A stretch of 64,000 nt of DNA. Source: Alisma plantago-aquatica. Lineage: Eukaryota; Streptophyta; Magnoliopsida; Alismatales; Alismataceae. The position numbers were made by a program, and so were the translations under genes. Each line of letters opens with the position of its first letter. Position 1 is the stretch's first letter. Location of the stretch: positions 663,801,591 through 663,865,590 of the forward strand of contig OY856409.1 of NCBI GenBank assembly GCA_963693085.1. The letters run 5' to 3'. The notes beneath the pieces were generated by a model, which made no database searches, was not told where the DNA came from, and saw nothing but the letters and a program-made list of their open reading frames with translations. Positions 47,036 to 58,345 of the stretch are shown in pieces.

Positions 47036-49957
47036 TATAACATAATGAATCTTAGATGTCATCTCCATGTAAACCTTTTTCCCAAGTTTCCCTTTCATTT
47101 CCGTCCTTTATGTCATTCATGTTTAATCAGTGGAATTTATAGTGGTTTAGTGAACATTTATTCACTAATTGTACCAATATAAGAGTTTATGCACAAATAC
47201 CTCAGTGAAAGCTTAGCTAAGGATCTAAAATGCAAAATCACCACTTTAGTAGAACAATGGTATATTAATTTGTGCTAGAAGTGCAAGGTCCTAAACCTTG
47301 ATTAAATGTATTAAACAAGCTTAATTGCCATAATTAAGTGCTCTAAACCTTAATATAACTTTTTTTATGTGATTTGAAAACATAAAATGAGCCTAAGTTT
47401 CAAATTTGGTTCGATTTGGATGTTGTTTGTGCAAGTTATACAATTTTAGGTACATTTTGGACTTTTATGCAATTTACCCAATTGGGAGGTTTTCTTTGCA
47501 AATTATCACCTGAATTTTAATCCTTAGATATTCCCTTACTATTCTCGATATTTTGAACCATGGGTCACCTATTTTCACCTTGGTTTGAAGGTGTTTCTCT
47601 CCAAGGGCATTATAGGGATTACCCTCTTTATAAATGAGCTTATCTTTAAAAGCTATCAACCAATGGGGTTATTTCTTTGATTGGAGGACGGTGGGGATGG
47701 CCTAGAAGTTACCATGGTCTTTTAGGACCGACCTTGGATATACAAGAAGTCTCTATGAGTTGTCCTCTTGCATGGCCATGAAGCCTTAGCCTAAGGACAC
47801 ATGGAAAGTTCCATAGACACCTCATGCTTGCCCCCTTCTTTATAAAGCCATGCCTACCCCTTCCCACCTCCCAATCCAAGAATCAATCTTCTCCTTCTCT
47901 TTTCTCTAGCTTAGAGAATTATTCCTTATATGTTTGTCCACAAAGTTGTTGTCCCTATGTAAAAGAGGGTGCCTACCTTGGAGAAGAAGGTTCCTAGGGT
48001 TCCAAATTTCTCTATTTAGGATTTCTTAAGCTCCTCCTTGGTGATTTTGACCAAAACTAGTAAGTATCCTCCTTTCCTTCCTTATTTTCATGTTGTTAGT
48101 ATTCCTCCCACCTTCTTATAAGTTGGAACCATGACCTTCCATGGTAAAACTCCACCTAGAATCCTAAAACATCTCATCTCCATGCTCTTTTGCTACGGTT
48201 TACACCTCTAAAGTGGAGAAGGTGATCTTTGCTCAAGAAAGGAGCTTGGTTTGGAGAAACCAAACCTTCTAATCTCGAGATCCTTTCTGTTTGAACCTTC
48301 TTACCTTCCTAGAGGCAAGTTTTGTTAACCCCCTTCTCATATATTGCTTACTACATGTTAAAAACTCATGCTTCTATGTTTAAAATCGATGATCTCCATC
48401 TCTATTTACCATGTTCTTCTAGGGTTTTGGTTTCTTAATGCTTTACTTTCTCTAGAAGCTCTAGTTTGGTTAGATATGCAACTCCAAACCTGATCTTGGG
48501 TCAAATGGTGTTTTCTCCCTCTCCCTCTCCCTCTCTCTTCAATTATCTATATCGGTTTGATGAGGTGGCGATTTCCTATTGGTCAGTATTGAAAAATTTA
48601 TATCTTCTAATCCACTTATCCAAATTTGAAAAATAAATATGTTTTGGAATTCTAAAATTAATCTCTATCTAATAAAAAAATCAAGGTCTGATTTTGTGGT
48701 TTGACGAAGGGTGATTTTTGTAAAATGTATTTAATGCATAAAAACCATAAAAAGTACATCTTGATCCTCATAACTCCAAAATTAACATAAAAATATGTTT
48801 TCTTGATCAGGAGAACCTAATAAGTTCACTGGTGATATTTTCGAAAGCTAAATCTGAATTTTGCTAAAAAGTTTCAAAATTAGGGTTTCTATACATTAAT
48901 GTGCACTATGTACTCTAATACATGTTAATACATTGAAAATAGGCAAAGTGGAACTTGGACTCAATTAAAGTGGTGAAAGTTAGTAATTGATATTAGTAAG
49001 AGAGGTATGCACATTCCTTACACCCTATGTTGGTATAATTGCAGCCAAACCCTATATTTCCCTAATGAGGCTTAAATGAACCCTAAATCTTCTATTCTTG
49101 AATCCTAATGTTGTTCATGCCTCAAATCAGATTATAATTTCTTCTTGTTTGGGTCTTATACCCCACTGCCATGCTTATTGAATATTATGACTAGTCTTTC
49201 CATGACTACTTTTCTAGCATGTAGATTTATGTTCTATTTAATTTAAAGTAGTTGTACTTATGTACAACCACCCACAGAGGGCATGTATTTAATCTCCCTA
49301 GAGAATGTTTTTATTCTCCCCTATATAATTGTGTATGTGACTGGGAATGTCTTATTCTCCCCTCACCTATATATTAGAGATCTAGTAGGTGCCTCAACCC
49401 TACTTATTTAGGTAGACAAAATTATCTTGCATGCAAATCCTTTTTAATATAATTGTTCATGTTAAGTTTCTTTTAAATATAGCCTCATACTCTTGATGTC
49501 TTCATGTTATGATGTACCCTAGCCTGTTCTTATTTGCTTTACTTATCTTATTATCCTATACTAGTTTTGTGACACATACCTTATTTTCTTTCCCCTTTTC
49601 TGGGTGCTTTCCCAACCACCCAGGTGCTAGTGCTGAGCAAGGAGAAGGACAAGTTTGACGGAAGTCATCTCAGGAGTAGATCTCAAGCTATCTGAAAGGA
49701 TGTCTAGGTTGCTATAGCTAGATCCTTTTCTCTTATCTTTTTCTTTTGGGAACAATCATGTAATGAAAAACGAAATCCATGTAATAGGCTTAGTACTTTT
49801 ATTTCCGCTACTATTGACATTTTATAATGTATCTCATGCATGCTTATTTACTTGGAATATTATACATGCATCCCTCGATATCTTTTGTCTTTCTAAAAAG
49901 ATTGATGTTTTGTACTTCCTTTAAATTTTAGTAAGGAGGTGATCTCGCCTCTTTACA
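47036..49957 (+). mobile_element. 3' LTR of gypsy-2 (2922 bp)
   Basis: It starts TATAACATAATG after the purine-rich TTTTAAAGGGGTGGAGTTC and ends CTTTACA at 49957, followed by the TSD AAGAC at 49958-49962. The body of gypsy-2, including the nested Cassandra, is 38420-49957. The match to the 5' LTR is full length with small indels, so the element is structurally complete though its genes are dead. Confidence 0.95.
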
Positions 49958-49962
49958 AAGAC

Positions 49963-50980
49963 TCCTCCCAAGCAGAATGGGCAGCATCTTTGCCCCTTCT
50001 TTCTTTCTATTCTCTCTTCTTGAATTTGCTTTCTTTGTTATAGTCATCCTTCTTCCTATGGCTTCTTTTGTGATGTGAATTCTTGGATTTTGGATACTTA
50101 TTTTTAATGCACCTTTTGACCATATTCATAGCATCTAGGAGTAGATGAGTAGGAGGGTTTACCCTTGAAGTGATTCCCCTTTAAGTAATGGGCTTCAAGA
50201 TCACTAGGGGAGTCATCTTCACTTAAAGATGGAGAAGTTTGGCAAGAAAGTTGTTGTTGTTGCGCTATGGCTTCAACTTGATATTTGAAAGTTCCATCCT
50301 TCATCTACTTGGATTCTTTATTTTGTAGCTTGTTTTCTTCATTTGCTTGTCAAGCCTTACTTTGAAAGCTTGTAGATTTTCTATGAGCTCTTCAATAGGA
50401 ATATCACCAAGAGACTTCATTTCTTGAATTGTGGTCACCTTGGTTTCCCACCTATTAGGAAGAGTTTTAGTGATCTTTGAGTTGATCTTTCCTTGAACCC
50501 AAAGCAGAAATCCCATTCACAATAGTGTTGAGCCTAGCATAGGTCTTTCTTTCTCATCTTGAAGTTCTCAAGAAGGCCATTAATCATATATACCTTGGAT
50601 TCCTTGACTTACTTGGTGCCTTCATAGGTAATGCAAAGCTTATCCTAAATCTCATAGGTTGTGTCCCACGTGCAAATTAGGTTGAACTCAGTTGGAGTGA
50701 GGGTGGAGTAGATGATGCTAATGGCTTTAGCATTTAGTTGAGCTTTATTTAAGGCAATTTCACTCCATGTAGCAACATCTCCCTCTGGATCATTGTATGG
50801 AAAGCCAACAACCTCCCACATCTTGTAGCTCATCCCTTGAATGTAGAATCACATCCTCTTCTTCCAATATAGGAAGTTTGTGCCATCAACGATGGGTGGA
50901 CGCATGGAGAAGCCACCCTCTATGTTAAGAGAGCCCAACATATTTTTTCCCATCTCCTTATCTCGTAGGAGTACTTAGTT
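49963..50980 (-). pseudogene. Copia gag, interrupted by gypsy-2
   Basis: Minus-strand pieces are: the N-terminal part around 50833-50645 (MWEVVGFPYNDPEGDVATWS, AQLNAKAISIIYSTL, the UBN2-type gag start); the middle around 50516-50310 (TKTLPNRWETKVTTIQE, LENLQAFKVRL, read across frames); and a zinc-knuckle start at 50130-50100 (CYEYGQKVH). It joins, across gypsy-2, to the protease and integrase pieces at 38414 and below. Gag begins just after the primer site at 50993. Confidence 0.78.
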
Positions 50981-50992
50981 GGACGAGACCAA

Positions 50993-51004
50993 GCTCTGAT
51001 ACCA
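50993..51004 (-). other. Copia primer-binding site (initiator Met tRNA type)
   Basis: The minus strand reads TGGTATCAGAGC, 2 bases after the LTR end CCAACA at 51007. Confidence 0.92.
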
Positions 51005-51251
51005 ATTGTTGGATCTATGGGATCCAGAGGGGGGTCAATACAGATAAAACCACTTAAACAAAACACATGAAACATTCAAGATATTTGCTAAAAAATATGA
51101 TGTATTGAAAAGAAAGGGAGAGAGAGATTGAGCAAACACTAAGTGAAGACTATGATGTATAGTGGTTCCAACCTCCAAATTAGCAGATATACATCCACTA
51201 CCTAGAGGGATCAATCTCTAAGATTTCCAATCATGTTACACATCTTATATT

Positions 51252-54200
51252 TGTAAGGACCCTGACCCACATTTTGGGATAACCCTATTTATTTTTCTTA
51301 AGTATGTTGCTTAGCTCCTTTCTATAATCATCTGATATATAATTAGGGCATGTTGGAAGCTTGAGTTTCTTGTTTTGAGCTTGCTTGTTTGATGCTTGTG
51401 TTTTGTGGTGAGGTTTTGGGTGCAAATTGCAATTTACCCAAGATAGGGGTTGATGTGCAAGTTTGCCACCTCTAGAGTGATCCTTCTCTCTCTTAGCATC
51501 ATCTACAGGAGAGAGAAAGAGATGGGCACCTTGTTTGGACCTTGATTGTGTGATGGAATCCTTAGTGATGCTTTGGACACATGTTTGAGGTGTGCCTTAC
51601 ACCTAGAAGTGTTGTCTCGGGCTTGAGAGCCTTAGAGAGGCTTTATATTGATTTGTAGGTGTCTTGAGAGACATCCTATCAGTTTGTGGTATCTAGGGTT
51701 TTACCCCTATCAGTTTGTGAATGGGTGGATATGTGTATTGACCATGACCATCATAGGTGACCTAGTGGGCGAGACATAGATCTTATCACCTCGTTGCATG
51801 GTGTTGCATGTGGCTCTTTCTCGTGGACAAGTGTCAACTTAGGCAGTGACACCTTCCCCTTACTCTCTCTTTCATCCCTCTTGTATATATACCTCTTTGT
51901 CTCCATTTAAGAGAACCCTTTTGGTTATCCTTGCATTATCTCTTTGGTGGACGAACTTGAGATAAAGGAGCTACTCTCTTGGATCTTGGTGGATGAGTCT
52001 CAAGCTTGTGGTGTCTCCTTCATCCTCTACCTTGGTAAGACATGATCCTTAAGCTCTCCTTCTCTCCTTTCTTCTTCTTGGTCATGGACCTTGGTTACCT
52101 TCTTTCTTTCTTCTTCGAACCCTCTTAACCATGGTTCCATCTTCTTCCTTAGAGGTGTCACGGTGATCAAGTTTGGGATATCTTCTTCTACCTTGATCTC
52201 GTGAGGTTGGAGCTTGGTTCTTGTGGTGATCTTTGAGGTAGGTTATATAACTCAAAACCTTTTTGTTATTATCACTCTTTACTTGACACTTTGCTCGTTA
52301 CCCATGGCTTGTTATATCTTGCATGTTAGTAGCTCTTCTTGGTAGTTTTGAGTGTTGTTTTGAAGAAAGGAATCTTGCTTAGTTTCTTCCCTAGTGTTAC
52401 TCTTTCTTGCCTTTCTTGAACGAGTGTTCCTAGGTTGAAGATCATGAGGCTGATAGGCATGATAGGCTGATATCTTATGGGTGGTTGTCATGACCTGTGA
52501 TGCCACCGAATGTCTCACCTTGTGACAGGTTGTCACGACCTTAGCAAGGCCCGGGTTGACATGTTTTGTTGTTAGCTATCATGACCTTGTAACACTTGAA
52601 ATGATATGGGTTGGTTGCTTCTATGCACAGAGAATGTTGGTCATCATGACCTGCGTTGCACAAGCCGTCACCCTTGTGGTGGGTCGTTGTGACTTGGAGA
52701 TGATGAGGCCAACATACATTAGGAGGGTGGGCCATTATGGCTAGGCATGCGTTGAGAGTGTTGCCCGTCAGAGCTCTGACTGTCACGCCTTTAGAGGGGT
52801 TGATGTCAGGCATGCTGAAAATCATCACAGCTTAGACGTGCTGCTAAAACCCTAAGCAACCCATCACCCTTTTCAATACTTGACATACGAGTGTTTCCCG
52901 TCACACCATGTGATGGTGTTGCCCGACAGGTTGGGTTGGCTGACACCCTCTCTTTGAGGTGTTGTTGCTCGATACACCCATGATGTTAAACTAATATGCC
53001 TTGAGCTCCAAACCAATATACCTAACTGAGTTGGTAGGCTGACACCTTTCTAGCTCACCTAGTACATCCTAAACTAATACCCCACCATGATGAGGTTGCC
53101 CAACACATTTAGGGTTAGCCCGACTCTCTATGTTAATAACCCTAATTGATATCTTGTGGTGGTGTTTGTGATACACAATGTTGATGATAGGATGACATGA
53201 TATGATGTGATACCCTTTGGGGTGGTCGTATGTATGATAATGGGAGCCATGTTTCTATATCTCATAACATACCTTATGATGATGATGGAAGTAATGATCT
53301 AAGGGTGGTTGTTGACTCCACCTTGTAAACCATAATTGATTAAATGGAAACCCTAATTCTAATGATGTAATATGTATGGCATAGATCTTATAAGTGATAT
53401 TGTGAATTATGTGTTTCTCTTCTTGTTACAAGTTTCTAACTATGCAGGTAACATTAGTTGTTGTACATGGCCATGTATGAGCTATGGTGGTTATGATATG
53501 TTTGAATAAGCCTTGTGAGGAACATGTGATGTGGTAATACCAAAAATGGAGGAAATGGTCTTATGGCCTGATGATGGCTTGATGTCTTGTATGAAATGAT
53601 GTTTTCCTCAGTGGTGAGAGGAGGGGTTGTCATCCCAAAATATGTGCTCCTTATGATGGACACATATTGAAAAATAGATATGAAGTGATGAGATCACACC
53701 CTATGTGTTTCAGTATGTTCTGGTGATTGTTATGCCCTTATTCATGAAGAACTTGCTTGTAGTTTATACGTTATAACTTGATTGATGTTGAAAGATGCTT
53801 AAATAATCCTAATTAATCAAAGTGGAACCTAATCCTGTAGGTTTTCCCTGTGCCATAGATCCATTCAGTGTCAACACTTGCTGAATGGTGAAACAAGCTT
53901 AACTCGAAACACATATTGTTGAATATGAGGGGTGCAAGTTGAGGTATCTCCTTGTGTCCTGAATATATATGTATACACAAGATTGGTTGTGAGCCATACC
54001 TAGAACAGTACAGATTTGGACCATGGCTCCATGAAATGTAACACATGATTGGCTGCATGCTATACCTGGTAGAGTATGATTGTGAACCGTAGCTCAATCT
54101 GACTAGAGCCGTGACCTGTACTAAGGTGGGCTAAATCTGCACAGCTAGACTATATATTATTGGAAGTAGTTGACCTATGATGTCACTGTATATTCACTCG

Positions 54201-55236
54201 TACTGGTCGAGGAAGGTGAGGTCTTGGATTCCAGCTCTTCCATTAGACCTTGTATGGCACCAATTTCAACTTATCAAGCGGTTAGTGGGATTTGGGTGGT
54301 ACGACCCAAATCCTTGGGGAATAATAAAATGCATAATCAGCCATGTAGTATACTTGTATAGGATCAAAATACAGAAACATTAGATGAGGCCTTGCTTGAT
54401 CTTTATACAATATTGTTGATAGGAAATATACATAGTCTTCATATTCCTTTTAAATTGTTAAGATGTTTCATAAATTCAACAGTAATTGCTCTTCCTATTA
54501 ATGAATACCTACTTCACACAGTTGTTGCTTAGTTTATCTTACTTGTGATAATAGGCCTTGATTGATCTTTATACAATATTGTTGATAGGAATTATACATG
54601 TTCTTCATATTCCATTTAAATTGTTAATATGTTTCATAAATTCAATAGTTTTGCTCTTCCTGTTAATGAATACCCGCTTCACACAGTTGTTGCTTAGTTT
54701 ATCTTACTTGTGATAATAATAGAGTTGGTGGTGAGTTATATCTCCCGCTGAGATTTAGAATCTCACCTCATGGATTTTCCACACACTTTTTAGGTGGACG
54801 AGCATGAAGAGGTAGAGGTCATGCAACTAAGGTTGAGCAGCAGCAAGAGGAGCAGTAGCTGACAAGGTTGGAAGTGTTGTTGGATGTCTTTTGTTGATAG
54901 AGTCCTAGAGTCATCCTTGTACACTTGGGTCTTTGGGAATGTTTTGTAGATGTTTTGTGAATGTGCTTTCTTTATGTGGCTGGCTTGTTTACCTGTTTTG
55001 TCCAGCTATAATGGATACATGTATATATATGTTCTGGAACAGGTTCTCTGGTAATAGGCTGATAGCACACATGGTAAGTGCTTTGAGGCATGAAAGCACT
55101 TGTATGTAAAGGTTCTTGTTGTTTGGCAGTTTATGAAATGGTTTTAATTTCTTGTGTTTTTCGATGATTTGTTTGTTAATATTTTTCCGCGGTTATGTTT
55201 TGAGTAATCTCACTTTGCGTGGCAATGGGTGTCACA
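51252..55236 (+). mobile_element. Solo LTR of a gypsy-1-like chromovirus (3985 bp), TSD ATATT
   Basis: It starts TGTAAGGACCCTGACC and ends GTGTCACA, with ATATT on both sides (51247-51251 and 55237-55241). It is related along its length to the gypsy-1 5' LTR (opposite strand): the start, the CAATTTACCCAAGAT stretch near 51431, TATATATACC near 51892, and GTTATATCTCCCGCTGAG near 54734. No internal domain or primer site follows, so only a recombined single LTR remains. Short degenerate repeats around catgacc and gtcacgacc fill about 52480-52980. Confidence 0.92.
54388..54720. repeat. Tandem duplication of about 165 bp inside the gypsy solo LTR
   Basis: The segment from aggccttgcttgatcttta at 54388 to cttacttgtgataat recurs from about 54553 with roughly 10% change, ending near 54720. 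It is non-coding LTR sequence. Confidence 0.88.
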
Positions 55237-56439
55237 ATATTCCATTATAAGAGTTACAACATATATACGACCATGTTGAGTCAAGGGTATCTAGCCTTCC
55301 TTTTTGGATCAATGAGCCAATAACCTTACAAAGGACATACCTATCCATGACCAAGAGTCTTCTACCTTGACAAGGAATTACGCACTTTTGCAACAAGCTT
55401 CTACCCTTCATTAAAGACTAATCTACTCTTGCAACAAGTCTTTCGCCTGTAAGGAATCATCACTCTTGACTTGAATCCTCAGCCTTCTTCTTCACCTTCA
55501 CCATGGAGAAGCTTTCACCATTTTTCTAGATAGAAAGGTTGGGAAAAGGAGTGGAGAGTTTCACTAGGTGTATGTTGGAGCAGATCTCTTACAAGAATCC
55601 TAACTCACTCAATTGGATGTAGATTAGTAGATAAGCTTGAGAGAGATTAGGGGCTCTTGTAGGCAAAACCACTCAACTATAACTAGGGAGCATATAAGGC
55701 AAACTTGAAATGAAGTCTAAGGGCCCTTATTTATAGTTTAGGGTATGTACTAGCCAGTAGAGACACTTAGTATTGAATTCTAGCCATTTTGAGTGTTCCA
55801 AGAGATATATTTTTGAATTTTGCAACACAGGAATGGATAGAAACACTTCTTTGCACTTTTCCATATAGTGTTGTTGGATGAGTTATCTTTTGGGTAACTC
55901 AACCGAAAACACCATATGACAAAACAATTTGAAGTTGTCAGTCAAGTTTATCCTAGATGAAACTTGGTTGACTGCTTTCATCTATTTTGTAAGTGTAGGG
56001 TGTCGGTTGAGTTTTCACTGAGACAAACTCGGCCGACCTGGGAGTTATAAAGAATCATATATCCCGTCGGTTGAGTTGTCACTAGGACAAACTCGGTCGA
56101 TAGGGAAACCTATGTTGATTTTTGATAATTTCCCTAAAGTGTTTAAAGATTTGAATTAAGTGTTCTTGATTTTTTCTAAGCTTATTTACGGCATACATTC
56201 AGCATAGATGATTTACAACATGATTATAATAGATATATAACCTATTTCACAAAACATCAATTTGCATTGATATTTGACTTATTTTCTAGCAAACTAGGTT
56301 TTGCAAAGTTCATCTTTTGCATGTACACAATACCTAAAATTGATCTCAAATAGACATAGTAGATACATATGAATGGAATGGTTGAGTCATCATCAAAATA
56401 TGGGTAATGTATAATTGTTAGGTAAATATTGGTTCCTAA

Positions 56440-58305
56440 TGCAGAGTCTAGGGTTGAAGGGTTTAAAGTTGGTTTTGTTTGATTACACTGAGGTTAACCA
56501 AGCAATAAATTAAAGGAAGGAAAGCATAATAAAAACCTAAGCTAACCCTAGACAATTAGTTCTAATGAGCAAGAAAAGGAAAACTACGTAAGTAAAGAAG
56601 AAAATTACACTAAAGCAAGGAAAGCAAGATTATAACACTACAGTAAACTAGAAATTAGGACTAAAGGGTAATTAAATACCCAAACTAGCAAGAACATGGA
56701 AATAGACAGAACAACTAACTAGGAAAGTACACAGATTAGCTAATCAAGCATTAACTAAGAAATAAGGAAAATTAGGGTTTTAATGTAATAACGGGAAGTG
56801 TGAGCTGTTTGGCGGAATATACTTATCAATTGAGTTGGGGTGATGACATGTAAATATTAACCATTCATTTAAATTACCAAACCAAACAACAAGGTAGATG
56901 CTAATGAATTACCTTAAACTACTAATTGTCCATGAATGGGATAGGTGTGTATAGGGGAAATAGTCCATATCGCCTCTTATCCACATTGAGAGGCTCACTT
57001 GGATTAGGGTTTAGGTGGAATTCAATTAGGATCTAATCAAGTCTAGGTTTCTAGGATAGAATCTCCTAGGGTAATTGGGGGCCGAGGGTAGTAGTGGAAG
57101 GCGGAAATGGGGTTTTGGGCCTCACATCACCTACCATCTAGACTTTAAAAAGCTCCAAGTCAATTACACTAGATGCTTCTAAACTAGCTACTTGAATCTC
57201 TCACCTAGGTGTGATTAGCATGTAGGAAGGTGAATAGATATCTAGGCATCCACTAATTGGACCTCGGAGTAATTCCCAAATTAGCTACATATAAACAATT
57301 TCCCTAGAATCCTAGGAGATTTCAAGCACATACCACAAAGAAATTCATGGGAAATGAGATAAAAGTATAACATAATCATTAGCAAACAAAACTATAATGT
57401 CTACATATCACTTTCCCCTCAACATGGTATCAAAGTAACATTTTTGACCCCAAACAACCTGTCTAAGGGGTCTAACTACTCTTAACAAAGGAAAATACAA
57501 AAGAAGAAGGAGTAGAGGAGTGAAAAGCCATGGTAGTCAATGGAGACTCCTCCTTCTCCACCTCCCAGAAGTAGCAACTTGAGCACCTACCTCCTCTAAG
57601 GTGGGTTGACATTGAACTATGGTGGGGTGCACCATAGTTATGTTGGGATGGAATGGCCACGGTGTAGATATAGAATTTAGGTTAGGTTGTTTTTGGGGTC
57701 ATGTATGATGGTGGTATGTTTGTGGTAATCACCAAGGTCATGGTGGGTCGGTGGCTCCATGACCGTGAAGGGGCACATGGCAGTTCTGGGTTGGAGATGA
57801 GCTGGTCATTCTGATGGGAACAAGTGTGTTGTGACTTGGCACCACGACCATGTTGGGCCACATGGTCGCGCTGAGTCCTCCTTGGCATGATCGTACAGTC
57901 CAACACGGGTGTGTTGTTGAGCTTGATCTTCAATGTTTGTTCTATGATCTACTATGGTTTATTGACTTGATCGGCAAGGGTGTTGGGATCTTCTAAGGCA
58001 CTTTGAGCTTGAACTTTGGATTTCCATGGACTTCTTTGCTCCACTCGAGTCTTACTAGGGGTAGGTTGGGGAAGCTATCAGGCCTTCCTTGGACCCCTCC
58101 AATGGTGTAGGAACCCTAGGATCACCCTCCTTCTCTCTCATCCATCCAAGCATGGTGCAAGTACCTAAAAGACATGCAAACAACATCCATAAGTTCATTT
58201 GATGATAAAACACATATTGAGGAAAATGAGATGCATTCTAACAGATTTAGATGTGAATGGAGTGCAAAAGGACACACGATGAATTCCTAAAATAGGGCTA
58301 CATCA
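56440..58305 (-). mobile_element. 3' LTR of Athila/Tat-like element D (about 1866 bp)
   Basis: The minus strand has the polypurine tract TTTAAGTTTGGGGTGG and then TGATGTAGCCC at 58305, and runs to CTCTGCA at 56440, just outside the copia LTR start at 56428. The upper end is supported by the tract. The lower end is placed from the terminal CA alone. The open frames inside have no recognisable domain. Confidence 0.6.
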
Positions 58306-58345
58306 CCACCCCAAACTTAAAACATACTTGTCCTCAAGTATGCTC
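58306..58345 (-). other. Polypurine tract and conserved lead-in of element D
   Basis: The minus strand reads TACTTGAGGACAAGTATG and then TTTAAGTTTGGGGTGG. A GAGGACAAG-type phrase just before AAGTTTGGGG is a familiar mark of Athila/Tat elements. Confidence 0.75.

Larger units (their letters stand above)
51007..56428 (-). mobile_element. 5' LTR of the copia element, split by a gypsy solo LTR
   Basis: The two LTR pieces are 55242-56428 and 51007-51251 (minus strand, in that order). Without the insertion and one TSD copy the LTR is about 1.43 kb, close to the 1.5 kb solo LTR at 1768-3267, and its features line up: CATATTTTGATGATGAC near the start, TATAATGGAATA at the break, CTCTAGGTAGTGGA after it. 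It starts TATTTACC where TG is expected and ends CCAACA. Confidence 0.88.
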
